From Petasospora fabianii (Eukaryota; Ascomycota; Saccharomycetes; Phaffomycetales; Wickerhamomycetaceae), in contig CP048715.1 in assembly GCA_022641835.1 (NCBI GenBank), positions 1,736,001 to 1,800,000 of the forward strand: DNA of 64,000 nucleotides, in the 5' to 3' direction. A program made the position numbers and the translations under genes. Positions 48,347 through 58,009 of the stretch are shown here, piece by piece; the stretch's first letter is position 1, and each line of letters starts with the position of its first letter. Under the pieces are notes generated by a model. The model saw nothing but the letters and a program-made list of their open reading frames with translations, did not search any database and was not told where the DNA came from.

Positions 48347-49906
48347 ATGTCCTCAGGGGTGCGTCTCTCACGCCACAGGCGGAACCAACGGTTAAGACGT
48401 GAAGGTGGGGAGAGCGACGTACATCAACAAGAGGAACCGAGCTCCGAGTTCTCCTTTGATGAAGATGAAGATGAAGGTGCAAATTTCAGATCCGTTGAAG
48501 CTCTTCATAGGGACACTAGAGCAAATAATGCTAATGCTAATGAACTGGTTGACCGGCAATCAGATGTTCTTCCACCATATTCTCCACCAATAGCCAGTAA
48601 CCAACATCCCCGTGTGGCACCACATCAGTATCAGTATCAAACACAATTGCCACTTCGGTTCCCAGCATCCCTATACATGAACAATAACGTTGATATCAAC
48701 TCCAACTCTAACGACGAAACAAGGCCCATAACAGACTTGCGATTCTTTGGACCACCAAGGTATCAATTACCAGTACAAGGTGATCATGATGCTAATTCAG
48801 AAGGTCCACATGGAATAGATACAAATTTGATTCGTTCAATCAACACACGCTCCACAGAAGATCTAATACTTCAAAGATTATCAATGCAAGCATTACGTCC
48901 CAGAATACAACAATCCACAACTATGATCCCACAAGACTTTGTTTCACCTTCTTCCAGTACGATATCCAGTCCACACAAACCCATATTTACACATGATCAT
49001 AAGAGAACTAGAAGAGACTTGTCTATGAGTGTTTCTCGTCAACTAACAACTTTTCTCTTTGAAAGACGTGGTACAGGTGTACAATACGATAAGAGCATAA
49101 GCAACAGGGGTAAATCAATAACGAGACGTAAACGTACATTCAGAGAAGTTATTGGTGATAAAGAGATGGATCCATTTGAAGATCATCATTTTGCAGAGGT
49201 ACGACCACAACCATCAATGTTTTTTGAACCAGGTGCCTCGTTCTCATTAGATTATATCGTTAAACTAAATGTCTTATCATCAGATTTCCCACATTTGAAC
49301 ATTTCTGGATTTTTCGAATTTGATGATTCATCTGCATTACTTCGATGGTTAAGGATGCATACAAATCATAAACATGATGAATGGAAGAATACAGATAGTG
49401 ATACTATCCCATTCACCGCTGAGATTGTTGATTTTGAGAATAATGATCTACGTTACGCAACAGATTTCTCTAATGGGTTTGGTCCAGATAAAGTTGTTGA
49501 TTATGAACATTTAATTGAGACATCAATGTTTGGTGAATCAAATAGTACACTATTAACTTGCTTTATCTGGTGGCAATTGAGTAAATGGTCAAGATTACCT
49601 CCATTTCAAGGCGTTGAAGTCAATAACATTCAGCATATTACAACATGTGTTCAATGTTTGAGAGAGTTACAAACAAAATATGTTCTTTTCAAATTGAAAA
49701 TGGGTAATTCAAAGTATCCAACGATGCTTGGTTCTGTTGATAGAGTCACTGGTGAGATGTCATTAGTATCTACTGATGACCGATTTAGGTCTATAAGTCT
49801 TGGAATAAGTGCAGGTTATAACCCAACAAGTGATCCAGAGATGCCATTGGCAAAGTTGAATGGTCAAAAGGAGATTTATACACTCGAAACGGTAAAGTTT
49901 AACTAA
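48347..49906 (+). CDS. Unrecognised 519-aa protein, possibly distant Vid24/Gid4-like
   Basis: I do not recognise this protein with confidence. Residues 1-270 are low-complexity (Arg-rich start RLSRHRRNQRLRRE, acidic EFSFDEDEDEG, Asn/Gln/Pro-rich, many SP sites). The C-terminal part (about 285-519) looks folded: MFFEPGASFSLDYIVKLNV, PHLNISGFFEF, YVLFKLKMG, then LGSVDRVTGEMSLVS. The order F-x-PG-x-x-F, a hydrophobic barrel-like stretch, Y-x-x-x-K-x-K, then a VTG turn loosely recalls Gid4/Gid10 substrate receptors of the GID ubiquitin ligase, but key Gid4 motifs are not clear. ATG at 48347. Follows a stress/glucose-type promoter region next to HSP12 and a hexose transporter. Confidence 0.82.
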   Translation: MSSGVRLSRHRRNQRLRREGGESDVHQQEEPSSEFSFDEDEDEGANFRSVEALHRDTRANNANANELVDRQSDVLPPYSPPIASNQHPRVAPHQYQYQTQLPLRFPASLYMNNNVDINSNSNDETRPITDLRFFGPPRYQLPVQGDHDANSEGPHGIDTNLIRSINTRSTEDLILQRLSMQALRPRIQQSTTMIPQDFVSPSSSTISSPHKPIFTHDHKRTRRDLSMSVSRQLTTFLFERRGTGVQYDKSISNRGKSITRRKRTFREVIGDKEMDPFEDHHFAEVRPQPSMFFEPGASFSLDYIVKLNVLSSDFPHLNISGFFEFDDSSALLRWLRMHTNHKHDEWKNTDSDTIPFTAEIVDFENNDLRYATDFSNGFGPDKVVDYEHLIETSMFGESNSTLLTCFIWWQLSKWSRLPPFQGVEVNNIQHITTCVQCLRELQTKYVLFKLKMGNSKYPTMLGSVDRVTGEMSLVSTDDRFRSISLGISAGYNPTSDPEMPLAKLNGQKEIYTLETVKFN

Positions 49907-50253
49907 TATGGGCCTTATATATATATATATATAAAATGTGGGGTTGATGCATTGGTACTATGGTGTTGAGGGCTGGCAAGCCCTCGATTGGGTTTAGGTT
50001 ATTAGGTTATTAGGTTACTTGATTGATTAAAGAATGACTCTAGTCCTTCAATACTCTAGTATTGTATAAGTAGAAGAGATATATAAAACTTGTAATTGAA
50101 ACCTATAGATTACTACCAAAAGCGGTAATATTCGCGAACCCCATTCGCGAATTTTTTTCCGAGATCCGTCGACGTGAAGTTTGAAGGCGAACACCTGTGG
50201 AGAGACTCTTTTCTAAGTTTAAACTACAAAAAGGTCAGATACATATCGATACA
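49907..50253. other. Intergenic region with TA repeat and TTAGGTTA repeats
   Basis: 347 bp. TA dinucleotide run at 49917-49934, an 8-bp tandem repeat ATTAGGTT (about 49993-50017), and two TTCGCGAA palindromes (50129-50136 and 50143-50150) just before a T run. TOM22 starts at 50254. Confidence 0.6.
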
Positions 50254-50730
50254 ATGGTCAAGCTTACACAGATTGAAGACGAGCAGGAGGCTGCTTTCCA
50301 GGAACAGCAGGCCAAGACACAGGCCGATGCCCCAGTTGTTGACGATGAAGATGATTACGAGACCGATTCTGACTCTGATGATGAGTTTGACGAGAATGAA
50401 ACTTTGTACGATAGAGTCATTGCCCTTAAGGACATTGTTCCACCAAAGCAGAGAACTCAGATCTCTGACATCGTCTCTCGTGTCTACAACACCATTTACT
50501 CTGGTGTCTCCAAGACGGGTAACATCACTTGGATCGTTACTACTTCTGCCTTGCTCTTGGGTGTTCCATTGTCCCTCTCTATCCTTGCCGAGCAACAGTT
50601 GATGGAGTTGGAGAAGGAGTTCAAGTTGCAGCAGGGTGACAATGATATCCTTGCTCCAGCTACTGATGCTGGTGCTGCTGGTTCTGCCGGTGCTGTTGCT
50701 GCTGCTGCTCCAGCTCCAGCTACCGCTTAA
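50254..50730 (+). CDS. TOM22: Mitochondrial import receptor subunit Tom22
   Basis: 158 aa from the ATG at 50254 (an upstream in-frame GTG is not used; MVKLTQIED aligns with yeast MVELTEIKD). Central presequence receptor and organiser of the TOM complex. Acidic cytosolic domain (VVDDEDDYETDSDSDDEFDE, about 28-47), conserved NETLYDRVIALKDIVPP, one tail-proximal membrane segment (about 91-111) running into PLSLSILAEQQLMELEK, and a short intermembrane-space tail, here extended by an Ala/Pro/Gly-rich stretch. Confidence 0.96.
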   Translation: MVKLTQIEDEQEAAFQEQQAKTQADAPVVDDEDDYETDSDSDDEFDENETLYDRVIALKDIVPPKQRTQISDIVSRVYNTIYSGVSKTGNITWIVTTSALLLGVPLSLSILAEQQLMELEKEFKLQQGDNDILAPATDAGAAGSAGAVAAAAPAPATA

Positions 50731-51020
50731 GCTTCAAAGATTGACGTTTTAATGATTCCAAAAACACACCTTTACACCACTTGATACGAACTATCCATTC
50801 TATCCATCCACTCATCTATTACATTACATTCATGGTTTGACTATGGACTACAAGCTTACACAGTTGAACGGGTCCCGAAGCTAACCATCGTGGCTCAAAC
50901 CACATGTACATATCCATTTCTTTCACCATTCCTTTACTTAATTATATCAAGTTTCTGAATGATCACTTTGCAAATTTCACATGATGTTTTCTTCTTTATA
51001 AGTTGTAGTCTATATATATA

Positions 51021-52384
51021 TCAATCAAGCTTTGGATGCTTGATTGTCAATGCCCAAATGTCCAAGTATGTAGTGATTTCAAAAATGATCTCTGTGATGA
51101 ACATGGCATGAAGACCCAAGCTTAGACCAAACCCGGCCCAAACCAATTCACCAGTGATAACATCAGAACTATAACCCAATTTGGTGAATAACATGAACAA
51201 AAGGAACTCTGCAACTGGGATGAATGAAGATGGAGTTGTATATGGGAATGATTGCTTTGTCAAATGACCAATGATGATTCTACCAACGGCAAAGGCAATA
51301 GTGAGACCAACAGTGAGGATGAATGGAAGGAGATGCTTCTCAATGATCAAAGGGTTAAACCATAACCAGGCAAAAACTGTGGCATAATAGACAAAGAATG
51401 GAAGGATTCCCTTATAAGCATCAATGATCTTTGAAGTTTGATTAGTCGACTTGTAATAGTCAGACACGTTTCTTCTTGCAGATTCAATATTGAAGTAGAG
51501 ACCAAGGGAGCCAAACACAATGAAAATTGTCACTGGAGTAACTATAAAGTTTGGATCAAGTTTAATGAAGGAAAGGTCCAATGTTAACAATTCCTTCTTC
51601 CAAATCTCAGGACCAGTTATACCAGTTAAGATAAACATACCAACGACACCTAGAATACCTTCAACAGGACCAGAGAACTCGGAGAGAAAAAGTTTATGAG
51701 TATGGTATTCTTCCCATGTACTCAAGTAAAAGTTTGCCAATGTTCCAAACTGTGAAATGACGAGGATCCAAGAGTATCCAAAGCCAGTGACGGATGCAAA
51801 GATAATCGTAGAGAGTGTAGTGTTGATGGCATCAACACAGTGATCAAAGAGCTCACCAAGTGGACCACTTTGTCCGGTACGACGACTTATTCAGTGTTAG
51901 TGATCTATATGAGAGGTATGATTGGAAGGAGACTTACGCATGGATACCATCACACGCATCAAATGTTTGGTAAAGGAATAGACCAATGGCGTATGTGAAA
52001 TAAGTCCATCTTGGAGAGTCAGAAACAAGGTAAGGATCATAATAGAAAACCGTGATGAGGTTGGCAATAATGAAGAAGAATCCAAGAAGTGTAACAACGT
52101 TTGGCCTGGAAGCACGTGTTAGTAGATTCAAGCTGATATTGAAGCCGATGTTTTAATACTTACGCCATCCACATTGGGAAGATCTTCTCGAATTGAACCC
52201 AGAAAGGTTTGAGAATGTACTTAGTGACGAGTGATCTGTCCTCACTTTGGTACCTTTAGTGTTGTGTTAGTTGCTGGTTGTGATGAGATGAAACCCGAGT
52301 GCTGAAGCACTCTCGTATGAAAAAAACCACCTACTTGTACTCTTTCAAGTGAGGAAGTGACTCATATGGTAGAAAGAACCCCAT
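51021..52384 (-). CDS. EPT1: Choline/ethanolamine phosphotransferase (four exons)
   Basis: Last step of the Kennedy pathway: CDP-choline or CDP-ethanolamine plus diacylglycerol gives PC or PE. Exons: 52335-52384, 52164-52253, 51938-52105, 51021-51885; introns of 81, 58 and 52 nt start GTAGGT, GTAAGT and GTAAGT, each with ACTAAC 10-12 nt before the acceptor (AAG, CAG, AAG). The 390-aa product (yeast Cpt1 393 aa) begins MGFFLPYESLPHLKEYKYQS, has WTYFTYAIGLFLYQTFDACDG, the CDP-alcohol transferase motif DGx2ARx8Gx3Dx3D split by the last intron after Ala, and NFYLSTWEEYHTHKL. Cpt1 and Ept1 arose by duplication in the Saccharomyces line, so this probably serves both substrates. Confidence 0.95.
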
Positions 52385-52570
52385 TATATCTCTGTATCGA
52401 AAGACTCTTAATGATTGAATCCTCTAACCCCTACTATATAACACATCTCTAACTTCTTCAACCTTCCTTCTTTATCCATAACGGGTTCGCGATACGGCCG
52501 AAGAGAATTTCTATCGGCCGAGAGTATAATCTATTTCCTCTACAACCTATAATCTTGTCATAACTTTCAT

Positions 52571-53179
52571 TCATTTACATGTGGCAAGCATCTTAGCAAT
52601 AACAGCTAACAACTGATCGTTTTCACAAGCAGCAGCGACTCTTTCCTTATCGTTCAGTTGCTTATTCACTTGGTTCTCACTCTGGTGGGAACCCTCCTTA
52701 AGTAGAATAGTGATACGGAAACGCACTGGTAAACATCTATCGAGACGTACACGGATACCAAGTCCAATAAGTGTCGCTAGGGAACAGTGTGTGATCGTCG
52801 GTGTGATCTTAATGATCACTTCTGCCATCTCGTTCTTATTCCGGCTATCGATAACCTTAATGTCCTCGAGGTTCACCACACTTAGTTGACCAAGTGTCAC
52901 TGGATGTTCCGGATCTGTGATGTGTGCAATCAAATCAAAGATCTCCTGTGCATCGATCGGATCCTCCTCCTCATCAACATCAGTGTCTTCATCAGATCCA
53001 TGATCTGACATGAGCCCAGGACTTCCAGGCGCAGGTGATTGGCTTTTATAGTTGATCGATAGTGAGAGAAGTTGCTCAAGCTGTGAGTTGAGTGTTTGGT
53101 CTGTAGACTTGTCATCTCCACGTGTTGGAAGCGCACGTTCATCAAGAACAGTTGGGTTGGCGTTGATCGGTTCGTCCAT
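52571..53179 (-). CDS. CIA2: Cytosolic iron-sulfur assembly targeting factor (MIP18 family)
   Basis: 202 aa. Cia2 with Cia1 and Mms19 delivers 4Fe-4S clusters to cytosolic and nuclear apoproteins. An acidic, disordered N-terminus (about 70 residues, DEDTDVDEEED) precedes the MIP18 domain: DAQEIFDLIAHITDPEHPVTLGQL, VNLEDIKV, and THCSLATLIGLGIRVRL with the conserved reactive Cys132. The KERVAAACENDQL C-terminal segment is family-typical. Confidence 0.96.
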   Translation of the reverse strand: MDEPINANPTVLDERALPTRGDDKSTDQTLNSQLEQLLSLSINYKSQSPAPGSPGLMSDHGSDEDTDVDEEEDPIDAQEIFDLIAHITDPEHPVTLGQLSVVNLEDIKVIDSRNKNEMAEVIIKITPTITHCSLATLIGLGIRVRLDRCLPVRFRITILLKEGSHQSENQVNKQLNDKERVAAACENDQLLAVIAKMLATCK

Positions 53180-53392
53180 TTTAGACCTTCTTAAAGTATT
53201 GTGATGGATAGGAGATAGTGATTACTGGTTGAATGATGATTAATCTTCTTCGGAAGAAGATAACGAACAATTTGAATACTGGTGTGGTGTCCGGGTGTTA
53301 ATCCATCGCGTCATCTACTTAAGGAATGTTATTATGTTTATACTTCTTATATACCTTGGCAATAGTGAGTTTTCTTATGCTTATAAGTTTCC

Positions 53393-54475
53393 ATGTCTCT
53401 TCCTTCAATCCCATACAACAGTGACTTACGGTTCTATCTCCAGCCACATGGTGCACCGGTTGTTTCTACCAAGTTCTCTACAAGGCAACAATGTCGTACA
53501 TACTACCATCGCGTCAAGGTCCATGTTCAACTTTCCCATGATGGAACCTGGCAGGGATGTCAGTCTCTTCTCCAAGGATTCATATATCACAGTCATCAAA
53601 ATTACTTCAATGATGTCATAAACCATTATGCACATCCACATAAGCAAAAGTATTGTCCTGGGTGTTTCTATTGTTCCCCAGATGAGTTCTGGACAAGCTA
53701 TGAGAATGCATCAAGGAGGGCATCTAATCGATATATGAGCCTCGAACAGGATCTTAGTCCAGAAAAGATGCTTGAGAAGCATTTGAAGAGACTCAGGGAC
53801 CTTGAGAGATCACAAGATACACCGAAACTCTTTGAAGATCTGTTAACAAGAGTACAAACTACCCTACGTCAATGGCCATCGAGAAACACATTGACACGCG
53901 TCTTGAGAACGTTATCGAGAGAGCTCCCCGGTGTTCAAAGGATGCTTGTGATACAACTCGGTAGCAAGAGAGTACGAACTGGGAAAGATGGTGAACTTTA
54001 TGTTCCATATGGTGCTTGTGTCCCCGATGTAATACGCCATGTGATGGAGGTTATGGTTGACAATGCAGAGAAGATACGTGAGGTGAAGATGTATCAAATC
54101 TATGGAATGGTTGATCAATTCAAGTTGCAATGCAAAGATATCAGAAACGATTCGCTCGATACTCTAGTTGATGAAGATGAAGATGACAACTATATGGATG
54201 TGAGTACAAGCACAGTGTTGACTAAGACTGCAGATCTCACATTATCAGAGATACAAGAGGAACAACACAATACAGTCATCTGTCTCTTTTGTGGATCTTG
54301 TAATGGTCACAATCATGAAGATTGTCCTCTTCTTGAAAGTTTAGCAGAATCACACATTCTTAGACTTGGATTCGATGGATTGATTACTGATTATACCGGT
54401 AAAAGACTAAACTTTGACTCTGTCCCCTGGTGTTCAAGCCAGGTAATGTTCACATGTCTTTCTAATAGACCGTAA
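53393..54475 (+). CDS. Unrecognised 360-aa protein with Cys/His clusters
   Basis: I do not recognise a family. The frame is uninterrupted from the ATG at 53393 and its codon use resembles moderately expressed neighbours. Seen: an N-terminal part with YYHRVKVHVQLSHDGTWQGC; a first Cys cluster KQKYCPGCFYCSPDEFW (about 86-102); a charged, probably helical middle (EKMLEKHLKRLRDLERSQ); a region LGSKRVRTGKDGELYVPYG; an acidic run DEDEDD; and a second cluster CLFCGSCNGHNHEDCPLL (about 295-312) that resembles, without exactly matching, a CCHC zinc knuckle. RNA or DNA binding is possible but unproven. Divergent from CIA2. Confidence 0.82.
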   Translation: MSLPSIPYNSDLRFYLQPHGAPVVSTKFSTRQQCRTYYHRVKVHVQLSHDGTWQGCQSLLQGFIYHSHQNYFNDVINHYAHPHKQKYCPGCFYCSPDEFWTSYENASRRASNRYMSLEQDLSPEKMLEKHLKRLRDLERSQDTPKLFEDLLTRVQTTLRQWPSRNTLTRVLRTLSRELPGVQRMLVIQLGSKRVRTGKDGELYVPYGACVPDVIRHVMEVMVDNAEKIREVKMYQIYGMVDQFKLQCKDIRNDSLDTLVDEDEDDNYMDVSTSTVLTKTADLTLSEIQEEQHNTVICLFCGSCNGHNHEDCPLLESLAESHILRLGFDGLITDYTGKRLNFDSVPWCSSQVMFTCLSNRP

Positions 54476-54645
54476 AGTCTACAAATAATGATTATAGATC
54501 GTTATCCCGTTAATATTCGTTAAATAAGTAATACTCCATATGTCTAATGTAATATATGCATGGTATGAAAAGAAGATGTATGGAAACCTCTGTGATATGT
54601 ACAACGTGTTTTATGAGGGATTCCATTATGATAAAACATCTAGGC

Positions 54646-56184
54646 TCACTTGGCAAGCTTACTCACCTCAGAGAGAATCTTTGAACCTTCCTTAGCCTTC
54701 TTCAACTGTTGAGCATACAATCCACTAGTCAATACTCTAATAGCGGCTCTTGGCTTTCTCAATCTAGAAGCAAAGACAAGAGATGATGTGAGTAGGGCAA
54801 GTGCACCAGCTTGATGAGCAGAAGCCAATGGGATTGGAACCAAATAGAGTAATGTGGTGATACCTAGGGCAACTTGAAGAGTGACAAAACCCATCATTCC
54901 ATGCATTGCCTTATTGGCAGTTCTTGGAATGACATGTTTCATCTTGATTGCATACATATGTGCGGCAAGGACAGAGAAGAATGTAGTAGTGGCAAGGATT
55001 CTGTGGACCAATTGAACCGTTGTTGGGTTCTCAAGCAAATTTCTCCACACTTTATCAGATTTGTCCTCTTTTCTAGCAAAGTTATCATCAAATAACTCTC
55101 TCTTTGATGGAACAATGTTATCACCCATGTGTGGGAATGTGTTATAGATCAAGCCTGCATCGAGACCAGCAACCATACCACCAGACATTGCAGTGAGGAA
55201 AGTGAGTCCAAGTAAAGCAATTGAGATTCTTCTTAATGGTCTTAAAGCTGGGTTATCCAATTGTTGGAAAAGTTCAAGAGACTTCTTTGGATCTTTAATC
55301 CATCTATTCTCTCTCAAGATTTCAAGACCAGTCCAAACCATACCGAGATACAAGACAAAAGCAGCAGCTAAATGAGTTGTCAATCTATACTGTGAGACAG
55401 TTGGCTTAGATCTTCTCTCTTCCAACTGCTCTTCATCAAGACCTGATTTGACCATCCACCAACCAATAGCACCTTGAAGACCGAGCAACATTGTAAGGAT
55501 GACAAGACGATTGTTGATTCTAGCCGAGGTCTTTCTAGTAGCTGCAAAGTAAATAGCAGGTATTAAGAGCACAGCACCAATGGTTCTACCGACAAGTCTA
55601 TGAGCCCATTCCATAAAGAAGATAAACTTGAACTCCTCAAGTGTGATATGAGCATTGATCTGCTTAAACTCTGGAGACTCCTTGTACTTGTTAAACTCTT
55701 CGATCCATTCAGCTTCATTAAGTGGAGGGATGGCACCTGTGACAGGTTTCCATTCTGTGATTGATAGACCAGACTCAGTGAGACGAGTGAGACCACCGAG
55801 AACAACGATACCAAACACAAGACCAGAAGTTCCTATAAGCCAATATCCAACACTGCTAGATGAGTTGATGAGTGGTCTCTTACGACTCTTAGTCTTTGGC
55901 TCGGTGTTTGATTCAGTTGTAGTTGATGTGGAGTCTAAGGAGATGGTGTTCTTGTTGATGGCTGATGTAGTGATAGAGCGTCTTGCACGAGAAGCAAAGG
56001 ACTTGAAGTTGGACTGAAAGAGACCCTTTGTGTTAGCTGAGGACAAGATAGATGATTTCCCCGTCATAGATAATGGTGTAGAAGAAGCGAGTGTGAAGTT
56101 CTTAAGGGATGATGCCTTCACCGTGTTTAACACGGACGCATTACGCATAAAGAAGAACCGAGATCTCGAGAGTGTCGATGCCAT
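54646..56184 (-). CDS. COX15: Heme A synthase, mitochondrial inner membrane
   Basis: 512 aa. Cox15 oxidises heme O to heme A for cytochrome c oxidase, with ferredoxin/ferredoxin reductase. An N-terminal presequence (about 75 residues, Ser/Arg-rich) is followed by eight expected membrane spans. Family motifs: GLTRLTESGLSITEWKPVTG, FMEWAHRLVGRTIG with a heme-ligand His, LGLQGAIGWWMVKSGL, RLTTHLAAAF, and LVHRILATTTFF and SAHQAGALAL with the second-half His ligands. All expected histidines are present. Confidence 0.97.
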   Translation of the reverse strand: MASTLSRSRFFFMRNASVLNTVKASSLKNFTLASSTPLSMTGKSSILSSANTKGLFQSNFKSFASRARRSITTSAINKNTISLDSTSTTTESNTEPKTKSRKRPLINSSSSVGYWLIGTSGLVFGIVVLGGLTRLTESGLSITEWKPVTGAIPPLNEAEWIEEFNKYKESPEFKQINAHITLEEFKFIFFMEWAHRLVGRTIGAVLLIPAIYFAATRKTSARINNRLVILTMLLGLQGAIGWWMVKSGLDEEQLEERRSKPTVSQYRLTTHLAAAFVLYLGMVWTGLEILRENRWIKDPKKSLELFQQLDNPALRPLRRISIALLGLTFLTAMSGGMVAGLDAGLIYNTFPHMGDNIVPSKRELFDDNFARKEDKSDKVWRNLLENPTTVQLVHRILATTTFFSVLAAHMYAIKMKHVIPRTANKAMHGMMGFVTLQVALGITTLLYLVPIPLASAHQAGALALLTSSLVFASRLRKPRAAIRVLTSGLYAQQLKKAKEGSKILSEVSKLAK

Positions 56185-56810
56185 GAGGAGTGACAGTACT
56201 AAGAGACAAGGTATCTAATAGATAGTGATCTAGTGTGTGTTACTAAAGTATAATAGACTAGGATAATGGGTTGTCAATCCCAAAATTTTCATTCGTCCTT
56301 TCGAGTTTTCGCGTGTCTTGGGAAATGACACCACTTCTATTGTTATGGGTTGTAGTTAATATCTAAGCTAATGGACTTTGTATGGGGTTATTGTTTGCTT
56401 TGGTAAGTATTCATTGGAGATATCATCTGATAAAACTGATTGTTCGGTGGTGGATCTGTGCGGGTCCCCTTCTACATTAGATAAAGAGTTAATCAGCTAA
56501 CTTATCACAGTGATGTCTATGGCTTTGAACCCCATAGTAATTGAAAGGGCCCTAATGTGACACATATAATCTAAGCTAGAAGCTGGACTCACTTGAACTG
56601 ACGATCCATTACAACATAATACCACCATACCACCATACAACCACAATAACACTAATAGATCTCTATAGATCTCTACCTCTATCCGACACCCTTTGTCTTA
56701 AGTACTGCGCGAAACCTTCAACCTCTTCAGTTAGATAACAATATGGTTCGCACCCGTTTCCTTACTTCTACTCATTTCTCTCTGTATTACACCATTTATC
56801 AGACTATATC
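56185..56810. other. Divergent intergenic region COX15/ornithine-cyclodeaminase-like gene
   Basis: 626 bp without a gene. Contains ACCACCATACCACCATACA repeats near 56621-56645 and a short tandem repeat of TAGATCTCTA near 56656-56676. Nothing else notable. Confidence 0.55.
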
Positions 56811-57803
56811 ATGAGAATCATCTCTGATTCTGCCATTCAGAGAATTCTCTCATCGCTTTCCTCCGAGGGTATCCAGCGTTACCAACGCGTCCTCTACAAA
56901 GCCCTCGAGAAGTACCATGCTGATCCAACTTTGATCCCAGAGCGAGTCGTTGTCAGTAGACCAGAACTTGAATGTATTCATCTATTCATGCCAACATTTG
57001 CCGATCGTGTTGGTGTTAAGACCCTCGGTGGATCTAAGGAAGGTTTCAAAGGTGCTGTTATGATCATGAATGAACAAAATGGTGATTTGGAAGGTGTACT
57101 CAATGCAATGACTCTTACTGCATTTAGAACTGCATTGGCCTCATCAATCCCATTAATGAAGTATTTCAAGAAAGAGAAGCCAAATCAAGTGATTACTGCT
57201 TATGGTAATGGTCTTCAATCATACTGGCATATTAAGCTTACTCTTAATCTGTTCCCTAAAAGCTTCTCTCGTGTTCAAATTGTGGTTCGTTCTATCAATG
57301 ATAAGTCCAATGAGCTTCAGAAACAGTTATCTGCAGAGTTTACTAATATCAAGTTTGATCTTGTTGAGTCTTCAACCAATGTTGATCTCTCTACATCGGA
57401 CATTATCTATGGATGTATCCCATCTACTGAGCCTGGTATCCACTACGAGAGTTTGAATAAGGATGAACAAACATACATCTCCATCATTGGTTCATATAAG
57501 CCATTCATGTTTGAAGTCGATGATGCTATTGTGCAAAAGGCCCTCTCAAATGGTAAAGTCATCGTTGACTCATACGAACATACTTTAGCCGAGGCTGGTG
57601 AACTCATTAAGAACAACGTTAAACCGGGAAACTGTGTTGAGATTGGAGAGTTAGATAACCTCACAACTAAACAGATCAATAACGATGCTAAGCTGGTCCT
57701 AGTTAAGATTGTTGGTCTCGCTATAATGGATATCTCCGTCGGTACAGAGATCTTGGAACAGTGTCAGAGGGAAAATATCGGTGTTGACGTTGCCGAGTTT
57801 TAA
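56811..57803 (+). CDS. Ornithine cyclodeaminase/mu-crystallin family protein
   Basis: 330 aa. The fold is an NAD(P)-binding OCD/mu-crystallin type: substrate half with MPTFADRVGVKTLGG and GVLNAMTLTAFRTALAS, then the dinucleotide-binding part around AYGNGLQSYWHIKL (in place of GxGxQA) and VDSYEHTLAEAGEL, and a C-terminal VKIVGLAIMDISVGTEI (canonical SxGxAxxDxA). Fungal members such as S. cerevisiae YGL159W have no proven activity. The glycine pattern and several catalytic positions are changed compared with true ornithine cyclodeaminases, so a ketimine reductase or non-catalytic role is possible. Confidence 0.87.
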   Translation: MRIISDSAIQRILSSLSSEGIQRYQRVLYKALEKYHADPTLIPERVVVSRPELECIHLFMPTFADRVGVKTLGGSKEGFKGAVMIMNEQNGDLEGVLNAMTLTAFRTALASSIPLMKYFKKEKPNQVITAYGNGLQSYWHIKLTLNLFPKSFSRVQIVVRSINDKSNELQKQLSAEFTNIKFDLVESSTNVDLSTSDIIYGCIPSTEPGIHYESLNKDEQTYISIIGSYKPFMFEVDDAIVQKALSNGKVIVDSYEHTLAEAGELIKNNVKPGNCVEIGELDNLTTKQINNDAKLVLVKIVGLAIMDISVGTEILEQCQRENIGVDVAEF

Positions 57804-58009
57804 ATTCATAAAAGTGATAGACTGATTAATATTGTAGCTATATAATAGAGTCGTTTACGTAGAGAATGGCGATAAATCAAGGTAATATCAGTTTATAGTG
57901 TAAGGCTCCGGAGTAGCGCGACCAAACAAACAAAATAACCAACTACACGTCATTAAACCTTTAAATCCCATACTACCCCACAATTGAATAACAACAGACT
58001 TATTTTCAA

